A model generated the notes under the pieces. The model ran no database searches, was not told the DNA's origin, and worked only from the letters and a program-made list of their open reading frames with translations. Of a stretch of 64,000 nt of DNA, positions 1-8,455 are shown piece after piece. How positions within the stretch are numbered: the first letter of the stretch is position 1; each line of letters begins with the position of its first letter. The stretch is from Polynucleobacter sp. MG-27-Goln-C1 (lineage in GTDB: Bacteria; Pseudomonadota; Gammaproteobacteria; Burkholderiales; Burkholderiaceae), in NCBI RefSeq assembly GCF_018881905.1, contig NZ_JACVPM010000002.1:372001-436000 (forward strand), read 5' to 3'. A program made the translations under genes and the position numbers.

Positions 1-186
1 ACCGCTTGGCTTAATGTCGAGAGACTGGCAATCAGCCACTACAAAATCATCTCTCCACAGAATATTGCGACTTTGACAAAACCACAATTGATGCCCTGCC
101 TCTTGCGCAACTCGCATCATTGCCAAGGTGGAATCTTTACTAATCTTGAAAGACTCCAAAGGGTCAGCAATGAAAAGGAGATTCAT
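1..186 (-). CDS. gshB: Glutathione synthetase, N-terminal part (cut by window edge)
   Basis: Second step of glutathione synthesis, joining glycine to gamma-glutamylcysteine with ATP in the cytoplasm. Only the first 62 residues are in the window. They begin MNLLFIADPLESFKISKDST, the typical opening of the GshB prokaryotic ATP-grasp family, with the conserved D-P-x-x-x-x-K segment. The start ATG is at 186-184 and a GGA-rich stretch does not stand out upstream. It lies 25 bases downstream of gshA on the same strand, so the two pathway steps are very likely co-transcribed. The call rests on the N-terminus and the neighbour; the catalytic part is outside the window. Confidence 0.9.
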   Translation of the reverse strand, partial: MNLLFIADPLESFKISKDSTLAMMRVAQEAGHQLWFCQSRNILWRDDFVVADCQSLDIKPSG

Positions 187-211
187 CTTATGTCCGAGCA
201 TTCAAATAAAG

Positions 212-1510
212 TTAAGCAGCTTCAGCATTAGGATCGGAGCGCTCCAGCTCTAAAGAAGCAGCCAATAAAGCCAGGCGAGCGACAACGCCATAAAGATAAA
301 AGCGATTTGGCGGTGCGCTACCAGGCTTGGCGCCTAGGTCTGGCATGGAGTTTTGCTCGAACGCCAGAGGCACAAAATGCATGCCCGGCGCGTTCAGATT
401 CTCATCGGGGCCACGGTCTGTGTGTACGCGATAGAAGCCGCCGATTACATAACGGTCGATCATGTACACCACTGGCTCAGCGACGGCCTCATTCACTTTC
501 TCGAAGGTATAAACACCTTCCTGAATCAATACATCGCTTACCTCAAGACCTTCTTTGACGACACTCATCTTATTGCGGTCTTTGCGATTCAAGCCTTTGA
601 GCTGGGCAGGATCATTCACCACCATCACACCCATACCATATGTACCAGCATCTGCTTTGACAACGACATATGGTTTTTCTTTAATGCCGTACTCACGGTA
701 TTTCTTGGCAGTTTTCTTAAGAACTTTCTCTACAGCAGCTTGTAATTCTTCCTCACCCTTACGCTCATGGAAATTCACATTAGAGCAACTAGCAAAGTAA
801 GGATTAATCATCCAAGGATCAATATCCACTACCTTCGCAAATTTCTTCGCGACTTCGTCGTAGGCAGCAAAGTGATTTGACTTGCGGCGTACATGCCAAC
901 CAGCATGCAGGCCCGGCAATAGATATTGCTCATGCAGATTTTCTAAGATCGGAGGAATGCCTGCCGACAAATCATTGTTCAACAAAATTGAACAAGGATC
1001 AAAATCTTTCAATCCCAATCGCTGCTTCTTCAAACCCAAACGAGATAAAGGCTCCATCAAGAGACGATTGCCATCAGGCAAATCAATCCAAGTTGGCTTT
1101 TTAATTTCATCTGACAAAGTACCCAGACGCACATTGAGGCCTGCTTGACGCAAGATCGAAGATAGGCGCGCAATATTCTGCAAGTAGAAGGTATTGCGAG
1201 TATGTCGCTCAGGTATCAACAGTAAATTTTTTGCTTCAGGACAAATCTTCTCAATTGCCGCCATTGCCGCCTGAACTGCCAAAGGCAACATCTGTGGAGA
1301 TAGATTATTAAAACCACCCGGAAAGAGATTGGTGTCGACCGGGGCTAGCTTAAAGCCAGCATTACGCAGATCAACTGAACAGTAGAACGGCGGAGTGTGC
1401 TCCTGCCACTCAAGCCTGAACCAGCGCTCAATAGTTGGGGTTGCTTCTAATACCTTCGACTCGAGATCGAGAAGAGGGCCGCTAAGGGCAGTGATGAGAT
1501 GTGGAACCAT
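212..1510 (-). CDS. gshA: Glutamate-cysteine ligase (proteobacterial gshA, non-E. coli type)
   Basis: First and rate-limiting step of glutathione synthesis: ATP-dependent joining of glutamate and cysteine. The 432-residue protein matches in length and text the GCS type first described from Acidithiobacillus-like and betaproteobacterial genomes, not the 518-residue E. coli type. A glycine-rich K-A-D-A-G-T-Y-G-M-G-V segment at about residues 285-295 looks like the nucleotide-binding loop. It precedes gshB by 25 bases, forming a two-gene glutathione operon. The start codon lies in a small inverted repeat (1501-1515), which may affect initiation. The function is well supported by family and context. 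Confidence 0.93.
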   Translation of the reverse strand: MVPHLITALSGPLLDLESKVLEATPTIERWFRLEWQEHTPPFYCSVDLRNAGFKLAPVDTNLFPGGFNNLSPQMLPLAVQAAMAAIEKICPEAKNLLLIPERHTRNTFYLQNIARLSSILRQAGLNVRLGTLSDEIKKPTWIDLPDGNRLLMEPLSRLGLKKQRLGLKDFDPCSILLNNDLSAGIPPILENLHEQYLLPGLHAGWHVRRKSNHFAAYDEVAKKFAKVVDIDPWMINPYFASCSNVNFHERKGEEELQAAVEKVLKKTAKKYREYGIKEKPYVVVKADAGTYGMGVMVVNDPAQLKGLNRKDRNKMSVVKEGLEVSDVLIQEGVYTFEKVNEAVAEPVVYMIDRYVIGGFYRVHTDRGPDENLNAPGMHFVPLAFEQNSMPDLGAKPGSAPPNRFYLYGVVARLALLAASLELERSDPNAEAA

Positions 1511-1530
1511 TCCACCATTGTAAGATTTTT

Positions 1531-1562
1531 AAAAGAAAGACGCGGAATCCGAGGATCCCGCG
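1531..1562 (-). terminator. Second (distal) hairpin of a tandem terminator after amt
   Basis: Inverted repeat 1541-1562: ten base pairs with one mismatch around a two-base loop (CGCGGAATCC / GGATCCCGCG on the plus strand). Read on the minus strand it is followed by a T-rich run (TCTTTCTTTTAAAAATC). It sits between amt and gshA and may catch read-through from the proximal hairpin. Confidence 0.6.
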
Positions 1563-1563
1563 C

Positions 1564-1596
1564 TTAAAAACTGGGCAGCTAACTAAAGCCGCCCAG
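1564..1596 (-). terminator. Rho-independent terminator of the porin-glnK-amt operon
   Basis: Inverted repeat 1571-1596: CTGGGCAGC and GCCGCCCAG form nine pairs with one mismatch, loop TAACTAAA. On the minus strand it is followed directly by TTTTTAAG. It starts 20 bases beyond the amt stop codon, the expected place for an intrinsic terminator. Confidence 0.8.
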
Positions 1597-1615
1597 TGAG
1601 GGGTAAAACAGCTAA

Positions 1616-3079
1616 TTAAGACTCGTAAGCGGACTCACCGTGGGAGCTGATATCCAAACCTTCGCGCTCTTCATCTTCCTTAACGCGGAGACCGATCACC
1701 ATATCAACCAATTTGTAGGCGATATAAGAAACCACGCCAGACCAAATTAGGGTAACGATGACGCCTTGGCTCTGAATCCACAATTGGCTAGCGATAGAGT
1801 AATCAGGAGCCGCAGCATTCGCTACATAATCCCAAATACCTGTTCCGCCTAAAGCTGGATCTGCGAACACACCAGTTAACAAAGCGCCCAAGATACCGCC
1901 AACGCCATGCACACCGAATACGTCCAAGCTGTCATCTGAACCCAAAATCTTCTTGAGACCAGAAACACCCCACAAGCAAACTACACCAGCAGCAGCACCG
2001 ATAACTAGCGCGCCCATTGGGCCTACAAAACCAGCAGCAGGAGTAACAGCAACCAAACCAGCTACGCAACCAGATGCACCACCCAACATGGAAGGCTTAC
2101 CTTTGTGAACCCACTCAGCAACTGACCAGCTCAATACTGCTGCAGCTGTTGCCAATAATGTGTTCACGAATGCCAAGGCTGCACTGCCGTTTGCTTCGAG
2201 AGCAGAACCAGCATTGAAACCAAACCAACCGAACCACAAGAGTGAAGCACCAATCATCACGAACACTAAGTTATGCGGCTTCATTGCTTCTTTGCCGTAA
2301 CCCAAACGTTTGCCGATCACGAATGAACCTACCAAGCCTGCGATCGCAGCATTGATGTGAACAACGGTACCACCAGCAAAGTCGAGAACACCCTTCTGCC
2401 ACAACCAACCAGCACGTGCTGTGATTGCTTCAAGTGATGCTGCATCTTTGATGTCATCAGGACCAGGCCAGAACCAAACCATGTGAGCGATTGGCAAGTA
2501 GCTGAAAGTGAACCAAAGAATTACAAACAACACGATTGCAGAAAACTTGGCACGCTCAGCAAATGAACCAACGATCAAGCAGCAAGTAATAGTGGCAAAC
2601 GCAGCTTGGAAGGCCATAAATACATACTCAGGAATCACAATGCCTTTACTAAATGTCGCGGCAACTGAATCTGGAGTAATGCCTTGCAAGAACAAACGAT
2701 CGAATCCACCAATGAATGCGCCGCCTTCAGTAAATGCAAAGCTGTATCCATAGAGAGACCACAATACCGTGATCAACGCAAATACAAACATACACTGTAC
2801 GAGTACAGAAAGAATGTTCTTGCTACGTGTCAAACCACCGTAGAACAAAGCCAAACCAGGCAATGTCATCAAGATTACTAGTGCTGTACACACCAATATC
2901 CAAGCTGTATCACCTTTGTTCGGAACTAATGCAGGAGCAGCAGCAACTGCAGCGGCAGCCGCAGCCGCAACTGGCTTAGCTTCATCAGCAAAAGCTGGTG
3001 AAGCCACCATGACACTGGTTGCACCAATAGCCAAGGCCATTGCGCTTCCAGCTAGGAGTCGTTTCATCCAAGTTAACAT
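1616..3079 (-). CDS. amt: Ammonium transporter
   Basis: Inner-membrane ammonium channel of the Amt/Rh family. I start it at 3079 (MLTWMKRLLAG), preceded by AGAGAGG, giving 487 residues; a longer reading to 3250 would run into glnK and is rejected. The N-terminus is a cleavable signal peptide ending near ASPAFA, then an Ala-rich linker and about eleven membrane helices. The pore histidines are visible in the Y-L-P-I-A-H-M-V-W-F and F-G-V-H-G-V-G-G segments. The glnK gene is 13 bases upstream, the usual pairing in which uridylylation-controlled PII plugs the channel. Function secure. Confidence 0.97.
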   Translation of the reverse strand: MLTWMKRLLAGSAMALAIGATSVMVASPAFADEAKPVAAAAAAAVAAAPALVPNKGDTAWILVCTALVILMTLPGLALFYGGLTRSKNILSVLVQCMFVFALITVLWSLYGYSFAFTEGGAFIGGFDRLFLQGITPDSVAATFSKGIVIPEYVFMAFQAAFATITCCLIVGSFAERAKFSAIVLFVILWFTFSYLPIAHMVWFWPGPDDIKDAASLEAITARAGWLWQKGVLDFAGGTVVHINAAIAGLVGSFVIGKRLGYGKEAMKPHNLVFVMIGASLLWFGWFGFNAGSALEANGSAALAFVNTLLATAAAVLSWSVAEWVHKGKPSMLGGASGCVAGLVAVTPAAGFVGPMGALVIGAAAGVVCLWGVSGLKKILGSDDSLDVFGVHGVGGILGALLTGVFADPALGGTGIWDYVANAAAPDYSIASQLWIQSQGVIVTLIWSGVVSYIAYKLVDMVIGLRVKEDEEREGLDISSHGESAYES

Positions 3080-3092
3080 TTTGAACCTCTCT

Positions 3093-3443
<351 letters not shown>

Positions 3444-3456
3444 TCAGAGGAAAGAA

Positions 3457-4311
3457 TTAAAATACTTTTGTGAGGGAAACTACAGCGCCTGGACGGCCGG
3501 CAGATCCATTGGCCGCACCACCTGCACCAGTGTATGTGCTCCACCAGTTAGGATTCGCATTAGTTGATACGTAAGACGCTGCTAATGAGAGACCGCCTCC
3601 AAAATCTTTAGTGGCACCTATCTTCCAATCGGTATAGCTAATGTTGTTAGGCGTTGATCCGCCCCATCCTGAAGAGGTAGCAGGCTGACCAGCAACGTAT
3701 TGATAGCCAACGTGGCCATTCAAACTAATTCCCCAAAATCCAGTGTCATAGTTTGCAGTTAAGTCTGGGTAGAAAGAGCCGCCACTGTTAGGAATACCGA
3801 AAATATTAGTTAATGAATAGTTAACCTTAACAAAACCAGTTACAGGGCCAAAAGTAAAGTTTTGCGCTACATACAACTCAGTCGTATTTGGATTCAACAT
3901 TGTGTATGAAGGATATGAACCAGACTGTGGGTAGTAGTACTGCAATACACCGAAATCAGATGCAAAACCTTCTGCAATCAACTCCTTCTTAAAACCACCG
4001 TAGAAGTCCATTTCAACCGGAGCTCTAACGCCATTGTTAGTAGTATTTGCAACCCAGTTAATTGTGCTGTTCCAGTTACCAATGTAGAGGCCGCTCTCAT
4101 GGGCGTAATCAAAGCCACCTTGAATCGCTGGCTGGTAATTTGTTTGTGAGATACCACGGTAACGATAATCATTGGTCACAGTAACGTTAGCTGTAACTGG
4201 ACTCACTTCAGGAGCCTCTGGTGCAGCTGCAGGAGCTGTTTGCGCAAATGCCGCTGTTGCGAATAAGCCAGATGCTGCGAGAGCGATGGCAGTCTTTTGA
4301 ATAGTTTTCAT
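3457..4311 (-). CDS. TorF family putative outer-membrane porin
   Basis: 284 residues with a clear signal peptide (cleavage near AAFAQ, residue 23) and an Ala/Pro-rich spacer, then aromatic-rich alternating segments typical of a beta barrel, ending in phenylalanine (V-S-L-T-K-V-F), the usual barrel-assembly signal. The N-x-D-Y-R-Y-R-G-I-S-Q segment near residues 47-57 is a hallmark of the family called TorF or gcw_chp. It is the first gene of the unit with glnK and amt. I infer that it may pass small nitrogen compounds across the outer membrane. The substrate is not known from sequence. Confidence 0.85.
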   Translation of the reverse strand: MKTIQKTAIALAASGLFATAAFAQTAPAAAPEAPEVSPVTANVTVTNDYRYRGISQTNYQPAIQGGFDYAHESGLYIGNWNSTINWVANTTNNGVRAPVEMDFYGGFKKELIAEGFASDFGVLQYYYPQSGSYPSYTMLNPNTTELYVAQNFTFGPVTGFVKVNYSLTNIFGIPNSGGSFYPDLTANYDTGFWGISLNGHVGYQYVAGQPATSSGWGGSTPNNISYTDWKIGATKDFGGGLSLAASYVSTNANPNWWSTYTGAGGAANGSAGRPGAVVSLTKVF

Positions 4312-4394
4312 TTAAAACTCCTTGGTGGTCATGAAAAAAGGGATAAATGCTTTATTGCATGGAGTGATCATGAATCTCGGGAGCCTTCTCAATT

Positions 4395-4451
4395 TGGTGC
4401 GATTCCCCTAAATAAGGCTTATGCCCAATTTTGGTGCTTATATATGCACCA
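4395..4451 (-). promoter_or_regulatory. NtrC-like half-site cluster upstream of the porin-glnK-amt operon
   Basis: Three copies of TGGTGC or its complement GCACCA lie at 4395-4400, 4432-4437 and 4446-4451. The 17-base dyad at 4422-4438 reads AGCACCAAAATTGGGCA on the minus strand; its first half matches the enterobacterial NtrC half-site TGCACCA at six of seven positions and its second half matches TGGTGCA at five of seven. The position, 85-140 bases before the first start codon of a nitrogen operon, fits an activator site. No sigma-54 core with GG-N10-GC spacing was found below it, so the call is tentative. Confidence 0.4.
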
Positions 4452-4464
4452 TTTAAGCTCATTT

Positions 4465-4480
4465 TGCTGCAATCGCAGCA
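4465..4480. repeat. Inverted repeat TGCTGC-4-GCAGCA
   Basis: Perfect six-base arms with a four-base spacer (AATC) in the gap between the porin gene and ubiK. No T-run on either side in the right place, so an operator or a chance dyad is more likely than a terminator. Confidence 0.35.
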
Positions 4481-4572
4481 TTTTTGGTTGGTTTTACCTG
4501 TTTTTGGAGTCCCAACTTAAAATAGGATCTGTATCTTTTATGCAACTTTCAACAGAACGGCGGGGCAGCATT

Positions 4573-4827
4573 ATGCAAAAACCAGGCGAAATCCTAGAAC
4601 AAATCCAGCGCATTGCTAGTGATATGCAAAACAAAGTCGGGGATGCGATTCGTAATTCACCTGCGCAAGAGATTGAAAAAAATGTGCGCGCCATGATGAA
4701 TCAAGGTTTTCAGAAGATGGACCTAGTTACTCGCGAAGAATTTGATTTGCAATCCAAGGTACTTGCTAAGACCAGAGAAAAACTAGAAGCCCTCGAAGCT
4801 AAAGTAGCTGCTTTAGAAAAGTCTTAG
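4573..4827 (+). CDS. ubiK: Ubiquinone biosynthesis accessory factor UbiK (BMFP family)
   Basis: Small cytoplasmic protein that in gammaproteobacteria assists the UbiJ-UbiI/H/F ubiquinone complex. I start it at MQKPGEILEQIQ (4573), giving 84 residues, the normal family length; an upstream in-frame reading to 4297 lacks family similarity. Features: N-terminal amphipathic helix, central M-N-Q-G-F-Q-K-M-D-L-V-T-R-E-E-F-D segment, and a C-terminal heptad coiled coil (about residues 50-82) ending A-K-V-A-A-L-E-K. No other ubi genes are nearby. The family is certain; the role is by homology. Confidence 0.88.
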   Translation: MQKPGEILEQIQRIASDMQNKVGDAIRNSPAQEIEKNVRAMMNQGFQKMDLVTREEFDLQSKVLAKTREKLEALEAKVAALEKS

Positions 4828-4852
4828 TCAAAATCTCAGTTTCATCTAGAAA

Positions 4853-5452
4853 CTATTCTGGATGAAACTCATCAAAGAAATTAGAGTAAGCCTCTTCAGA
4901 AAAAAATTGTTTTGCAGGCACTCGTGCTGGCGCAGTATGTAAAACCGAGATCTGATAAATCCAGGCTCCATTGTCTGTTGTAATTCTGGTGATCCAACGC
5001 ACACGCATTGACTGCTCGACTGCACCACTAGATTTGAATTCTAAAAAATAATCTTTAGTAGAAAGACGCTGCCGATTAGCTGCTTGATAAGAAGCGTCTG
5101 CAGTAATGGTGCCTTCTAAATTAACATTTGCACGGTTCAGTAGATTGCCTTGCAATTGCTCTAATAACTTAGGCGCGAGCGCGACTTGATCTTTGCCCAA
5201 GTGAACCGTGCTCACCGAATAAATATCATCTTCAATTTTTACCGCTTCTAAGGTTTGTGGGATTTCTTGACCTTGATATGGCAGTCGTCGTTCAATTTTT
5301 TCAGGCTTACCTGGAAATAAAGCGCTATAGCCGTCTTGCGCAGACTGCACTGTGCGCCAATCTAATTTGGGACTACAAGCGGAAAGTAGAAATGCAAATG
5401 CTAAAACTACACCAAACTTTTTAAGAAACGGTTTAGACAATTCCAGCCCCAT
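4853..5452 (-). CDS. Hypothetical lipoprotein downstream of lipA
   Basis: 199-residue protein with an N-terminal hydrophobic segment and a lipobox L-L-S-A-C, lipidated Cys at residue 26, so probably anchored in the envelope facing the periplasm. I do not recognise the family. The mature part is mixed alpha/beta with no obvious catalytic motif; a [18 protein letters not shown] opening resembles small envelope domains seen in uncharacterised proteobacterial proteins. I choose the ATG at 5452, which overlaps the lipA end by 20 bases; a start at 5470 is possible. It is probably the last gene of the lipB-lipA unit and translated by coupling. Confidence 0.72.
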   Translation of the reverse strand: MGLELSKPFLKKFGVVLAFAFLLSACSPKLDWRTVQSAQDGYSALFPGKPEKIERRLPYQGQEIPQTLEAVKIEDDIYSVSTVHLGKDQVALAPKLLEQLQGNLLNRANVNLEGTITADASYQAANRQRLSTKDYFLEFKSSGAVEQSMRVRWITRITTDNGAWIYQISVLHTAPARVPAKQFFSEEAYSNFFDEFHPE

Positions 5453-6449
5453 GCGCTTGTTGGTCAGCATGGTAGCTAGAGCGCACCATCGCGCCCACGG
5501 CAGCATGCGAGAAGCCCATTGCATAAGCTTCTTCTTCAAAATGCTTAAAGACGTCAGGATGCACATAGCGACGAACTGGCAGGTGATGTCCTGAAGGCGC
5601 TAGATACTGACCAATAGTCAGCATATCAATATTGTGTTCACGCATATCGCGCATGACTTCTAAAATTTCTTCATCAGTTTCTCCCAAGCCAACCATTAAA
5701 CCGCTCTTGGTTGGAATATTTGGGAAGCGCTCTTTAAAGTCTTTTAATAATTTTAATGAGTGTGCGTAGTCAGCGCCGGGACGCGCCTCTTTGTATAAGC
5801 GTGGAACCGTTTCTAAATTGTGATTCATCACATCAGGCAAGCCTTGCGGTGCATGCTCAGAAAAAATATCCAAAGCCTTATCTAGGCGGCCCCGAAAATC
5901 CGGAACTAAGACTTCGATCCGAGTATTTGGAGAGAGGTCTCGCGACTGAGAAATGCAATCCACATAATGCATAGCGCCACCATCACGTAAATCATCCCGA
6001 TCTACGCTAGTAATCACCACATAATTTAATTTGAGAGCAGCGATCGTGCGCGCCAAATTGCCGGGCTCTTTGGTATCTAGCGGATCAGGCCTACCGTGAC
6101 CAACATCACAAAATGGGCAACGACGCGTACATTTATCGCCCATGATCATGAAGGTAGCAGTGCCCTTACCAAAACATTCGCCAATATTGGGGCAACTTGC
6201 TTCTTCACAAACCGTGACCAACTCATTCTCACGCAAGATTTTTTTGATCTCATTAAAGCGAGAATTTCCAGAAGCAGCTTTTACTCGTATCCAATCTGGC
6301 TTTTTGAGCACTTGTTCCAAGGGAACAATCTTGATCGGAATACGCGCAGTTTTCTCGCTCGACTTCTGCTTACGTGAAGCATCGTAATTAAGGTCCTGGC
6401 GACTATTGCTAGTAGCGACGGTATCGAGGTCCGGCTTATTGGTAGTCAT
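5433..6449 (-). CDS. lipA: Lipoyl synthase
   Basis: Radical-SAM enzyme that inserts two sulfurs into protein-bound octanoate to make lipoate for pyruvate and 2-oxoglutarate dehydrogenases and the glycine cleavage system. 338 residues. The auxiliary cluster cysteines are C81, C86 and C92 (C-x4-C-x5-C) and the radical-SAM cluster cysteines C107, C111 and C114 (C-T-R-R-C-P-F-C). The C-terminal R-S-S-Y-H serine ligand motif is present. Its start overlaps the lipB stop by four bases (ATGA), so translation is coupled. Confidence 0.98.
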   Translation of the reverse strand: MTTNKPDLDTVATSNSRQDLNYDASRKQKSSEKTARIPIKIVPLEQVLKKPDWIRVKAASGNSRFNEIKKILRENELVTVCEEASCPNIGECFGKGTATFMIMGDKCTRRCPFCDVGHGRPDPLDTKEPGNLARTIAALKLNYVVITSVDRDDLRDGGAMHYVDCISQSRDLSPNTRIEVLVPDFRGRLDKALDIFSEHAPQGLPDVMNHNLETVPRLYKEARPGADYAHSLKLLKDFKERFPNIPTKSGLMVGLGETDEEILEVMRDMREHNIDMLTIGQYLAPSGHHLPVRRYVHPDVFKHFEEEAYAMGFSHAAVGAMVRSSYHADQQAHGAGIV

Positions 6450-7090
6450 GATGAAGTCAGTTGCTTGTGCAAATGCCCTAAAAGGGTTTGGCTAATAATG
6501 CCTATATTGTCCTTGATCCCAAGGGTTTGCATATCCACTGTCCTTAAGCCCTCATACCCACATGGGTGAATACGGGCAAAAGCACCCAAATCAGTAGCAA
6601 CGTTCAAGGCAAGCCCGTGATAGGAGCATCCCTTAGAGACTTTGAGGCCCAAAGCGGCAATCTTGGCGCCGTGATACTCCAATGGCATTGCACTTTCCCG
6701 AGCAACATAAATACCAGGCGCACCAGCATGCCTTTCTGCCTGAATTCCAAAGTCGGCAAGAGTATCAATCAAAGCCTGCTCGATTCGGGAGACCAGCTCT
6801 TTTACAAAAATCCCCAAACGCCGAAGATCGAGCAATAGGTACACCACGATCTGCCCAGGGCCGTGATAAGTGATCTCACCACCACGATCCACCTGCACTA
6901 AGGGAATTTGATTGCTTGGGGAATGCAAATTACTAGCATCTCCTGCTAAACCTAAAGTAAACACTGGAGGATGCTCAAGAATCCAAATTTCATCTGGAGT
7001 GTCGCTATCTCGCTGCTGCGTGAAATCCCGCATCGCTTGATAAGTTGACTCGTAGTCAGCCACCCCCAAATGTTTTACTAAAAAACTCAT
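6446..7090 (-). CDS. lipB: Octanoyl-ACP:protein N-octanoyltransferase
   Basis: Moves octanoate from acyl carrier protein to lipoyl domains, the step before LipA. 214 residues, normal length. Family signatures are the [12 protein letters not shown] block (about residues 68-79), the [10 protein letters not shown] lysine block and the catalytic cysteine in I-H-P-C-G-Y. It lies nine bases after DUF493 and overlaps lipA by four bases. The order DUF493-lipB-lipA is the classical proteobacterial arrangement. Confidence 0.97.
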   Translation of the reverse strand: MSFLVKHLGVADYESTYQAMRDFTQQRDSDTPDEIWILEHPPVFTLGLAGDASNLHSPSNQIPLVQVDRGGEITYHGPGQIVVYLLLDLRRLGIFVKELVSRIEQALIDTLADFGIQAERHAGAPGIYVARESAMPLEYHGAKIAALGLKVSKGCSYHGLALNVATDLGAFARIHPCGYEGLRTVDMQTLGIKDNIGIISQTLLGHLHKQLTSS

Positions 7091-7099
7091 GCAAATAAT

Positions 7100-7369
7100 T
7101 TAGAGAACAACACTAACCAAAGGATGCGTGGATAAAGTGCGATACAACTCGTCTAACTGCTCACGGCTAGTTGCAGTGATTGGCAAAGTAATACCGAGAT
7201 AATTTCCATCTTTAGAAGGTCGTTGCTCAACTTTGCTCTCATCAAGCGTAGGGTCAAATTGACGAGCAATATGCAAGATCGCAGGCAAATACTCTGGGTT
7301 AGTCTTGCCCATCACCTTAATTGGAAATTCTGATGGATATTCAATGAGGGATTTTTTATCTTCAGTCAT
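7100..7369 (-). CDS. DUF493 (YbeD-like) family protein
   Basis: Small 89-residue protein with the family's pattern Y-P-x-x-F-P-I-K-V-M-G near residues 11-21 and a C-terminal L-Y-R-T-L-S-T-H-P-L-V stretch. YbeD of E. coli has an ACT-like ferredoxin fold and sits beside lipB; its biochemical role is unproven. The same neighbourhood here (nine bases before lipB) supports a conserved link to lipoate metabolism, which I regard as inference. Confidence 0.88.
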   Translation of the reverse strand: MTEDKKSLIEYPSEFPIKVMGKTNPEYLPAILHIARQFDPTLDESKVEQRPSKDGNYLGITLPITATSREQLDELYRTLSTHPLVSVVL

Positions 7370-7394
7370 GTCTTTTTATCTTTCTCAATTTTCT

Positions 7395-8111
7395 TTATTG
7401 ATTGCGGTGATCGGGCATACCCAACCACGCACCTGTGATGATGTTACGAATGCAATGTAAACGTCGATGGAAGAAATGATCCGCTCCTGGCACCACTTGC
7501 ACTGTTAACTCTTGAGGACGCGCCCAATCTAAAACGTCAATTAGGGGAATGGTTTCATCTACTTCGCCATGAATCAAAATCGTATCAGCAGGCACAGGTG
7601 CTAGGACCCACTTGCCCGCTGCGCTACCCACCATGACGAGCCGCTCAGCTGGGCGCCCTAGCTCTGCTAAGCGCTGTACTAAATGGGTTCCTACAAAGCT
7701 TCCAAATGAAAATCCAGAAACTACCAAAGGTAGGGTGTTTGCAGTCTGTACCCATGACTGTTGTGAGGTAGCCTCAAATTGATTCCAGCTTGAAGGTGTG
7801 CGCATCCAATCAGTTACGTGTAGCAAGTCTTCCATCTCACCAACGCCGTCATCATGCACACCAGCTGTAGCACCTACTCCACGAAAATTAGGGCGCACGC
7901 TGACGTAACCCAATTGATTAAAAGCGCGAGCCATAGTTTGCGTAACCTTGTTGTCCATTGTTCCACCCATTAACGGATGTGGATGTGCAACCAGTGCCAA
8001 ACCTCTCACTGCGAACTCAGGGTTGTTTTTTAATTCATCTGGCAGATCAATCGACATTTCGATTTGACCCACAACACCATCAATATGAATTATTTTTGTA
8101 CGGCTATTCAT
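7395..8111 (-). CDS. Alpha/beta hydrolase
   Basis: 238-residue cytoplasmic serine hydrolase. The nucleophile elbow G-F-S-F-G-S places Ser135; Asp185 in H-G-E-V-D-E and His212 in G-A-D-H-F-F complete a plausible catalytic triad. An early H-P-H-P-L-M-G-G-T block (residues 43-51) resembles the oxyanion-hole segment of the CC/PGAP/dienelactone-hydrolase-like family common in Burkholderiales. The substrate cannot be told. It sits in the run between the 2Fe-2S protein and DUF493-lipB with gaps of 23-25 bases, so it is probably co-transcribed. Confidence 0.85.
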   Translation of the reverse strand: MNSRTKIIHIDGVVGQIEMSIDLPDELKNNPEFAVRGLALVAHPHPLMGGTMDNKVTQTMARAFNQLGYVSVRPNFRGVGATAGVHDDGVGEMEDLLHVTDWMRTPSSWNQFEATSQQSWVQTANTLPLVVSGFSFGSFVGTHLVQRLAELGRPAERLVMVGSAAGKWVLAPVPADTILIHGEVDETIPLIDVLDWARPQELTVQVVPGADHFFHRRLHCIRNIITGAWLGMPDHRNQ

Positions 8112-8134
8112 GAGGCAAACTTTCTCAAATCTTT

Positions 8135-8443
8135 TTAAGCTAACTGTAGACGCTCTACTGGGCGTCCTTGTATTAAGTGTGACTGGATAATTTCCTCGAC
8201 GTCTTCAGTATCCACAAAGGTGTACCAAATACCTTCTGGATAAATCACCGCTACCGGGCCATCAGCACAACGGTCTAAACATCCCGCCTTATTAATGCGA
8301 ATATTTCCAGGGCCAGATAGTCCCAACTCTTTCACGCGTTTTTTTGCATAGTCAAATAATGCAAAAGCATTATGGCGATCACAGCAATCTTCGCCATTAC
8401 TACGCTGGTTTAGACAGAAAAAAACATGGTGCTTAAAACTCAT
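8135..8443 (-). CDS. Thioredoxin-like [2Fe-2S] ferredoxin
   Basis: 102 residues when started at MSFKHHVFFC (8443). Four cysteines in the thioredoxin-fold ferredoxin pattern are visible: C10, C20 or C21, C55 and C59 (C-L-D-R-C-A-D-G-P). This resembles the (2Fe-2S) domain of NuoE and of cyanobacterial-type shethna ferredoxins. It is likely a small electron carrier. Its partner is unknown; a role in supplying electrons or iron-sulfur equivalents to the nearby LipA is conceivable but unsupported. It lies 12 bases downstream of the VanZ gene. Confidence 0.85.
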   Translation of the reverse strand: MSFKHHVFFCLNQRSNGEDCCDRHNAFALFDYAKKRVKELGLSGPGNIRINKAGCLDRCADGPVAVIYPEGIWYTFVDTEDVEEIIQSHLIQGRPVERLQLA

Positions 8444-8455
8444 AAAAAATCTCAA

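Noticed and set aside
4312-4440. Sigma-54 promoter for the porin-glnK-amt operon
   Set aside because: I scanned the minus strand for GG-N10-GC; the only near case (TGGTGCATATAAGC) has nine bases of spacing.
4297-4572. N-terminal extension of UbiK
   Set aside because: Unlike the family, Cys/Phe-rich and crossing the porin promoter; ATG at 4573 gives the normal length.
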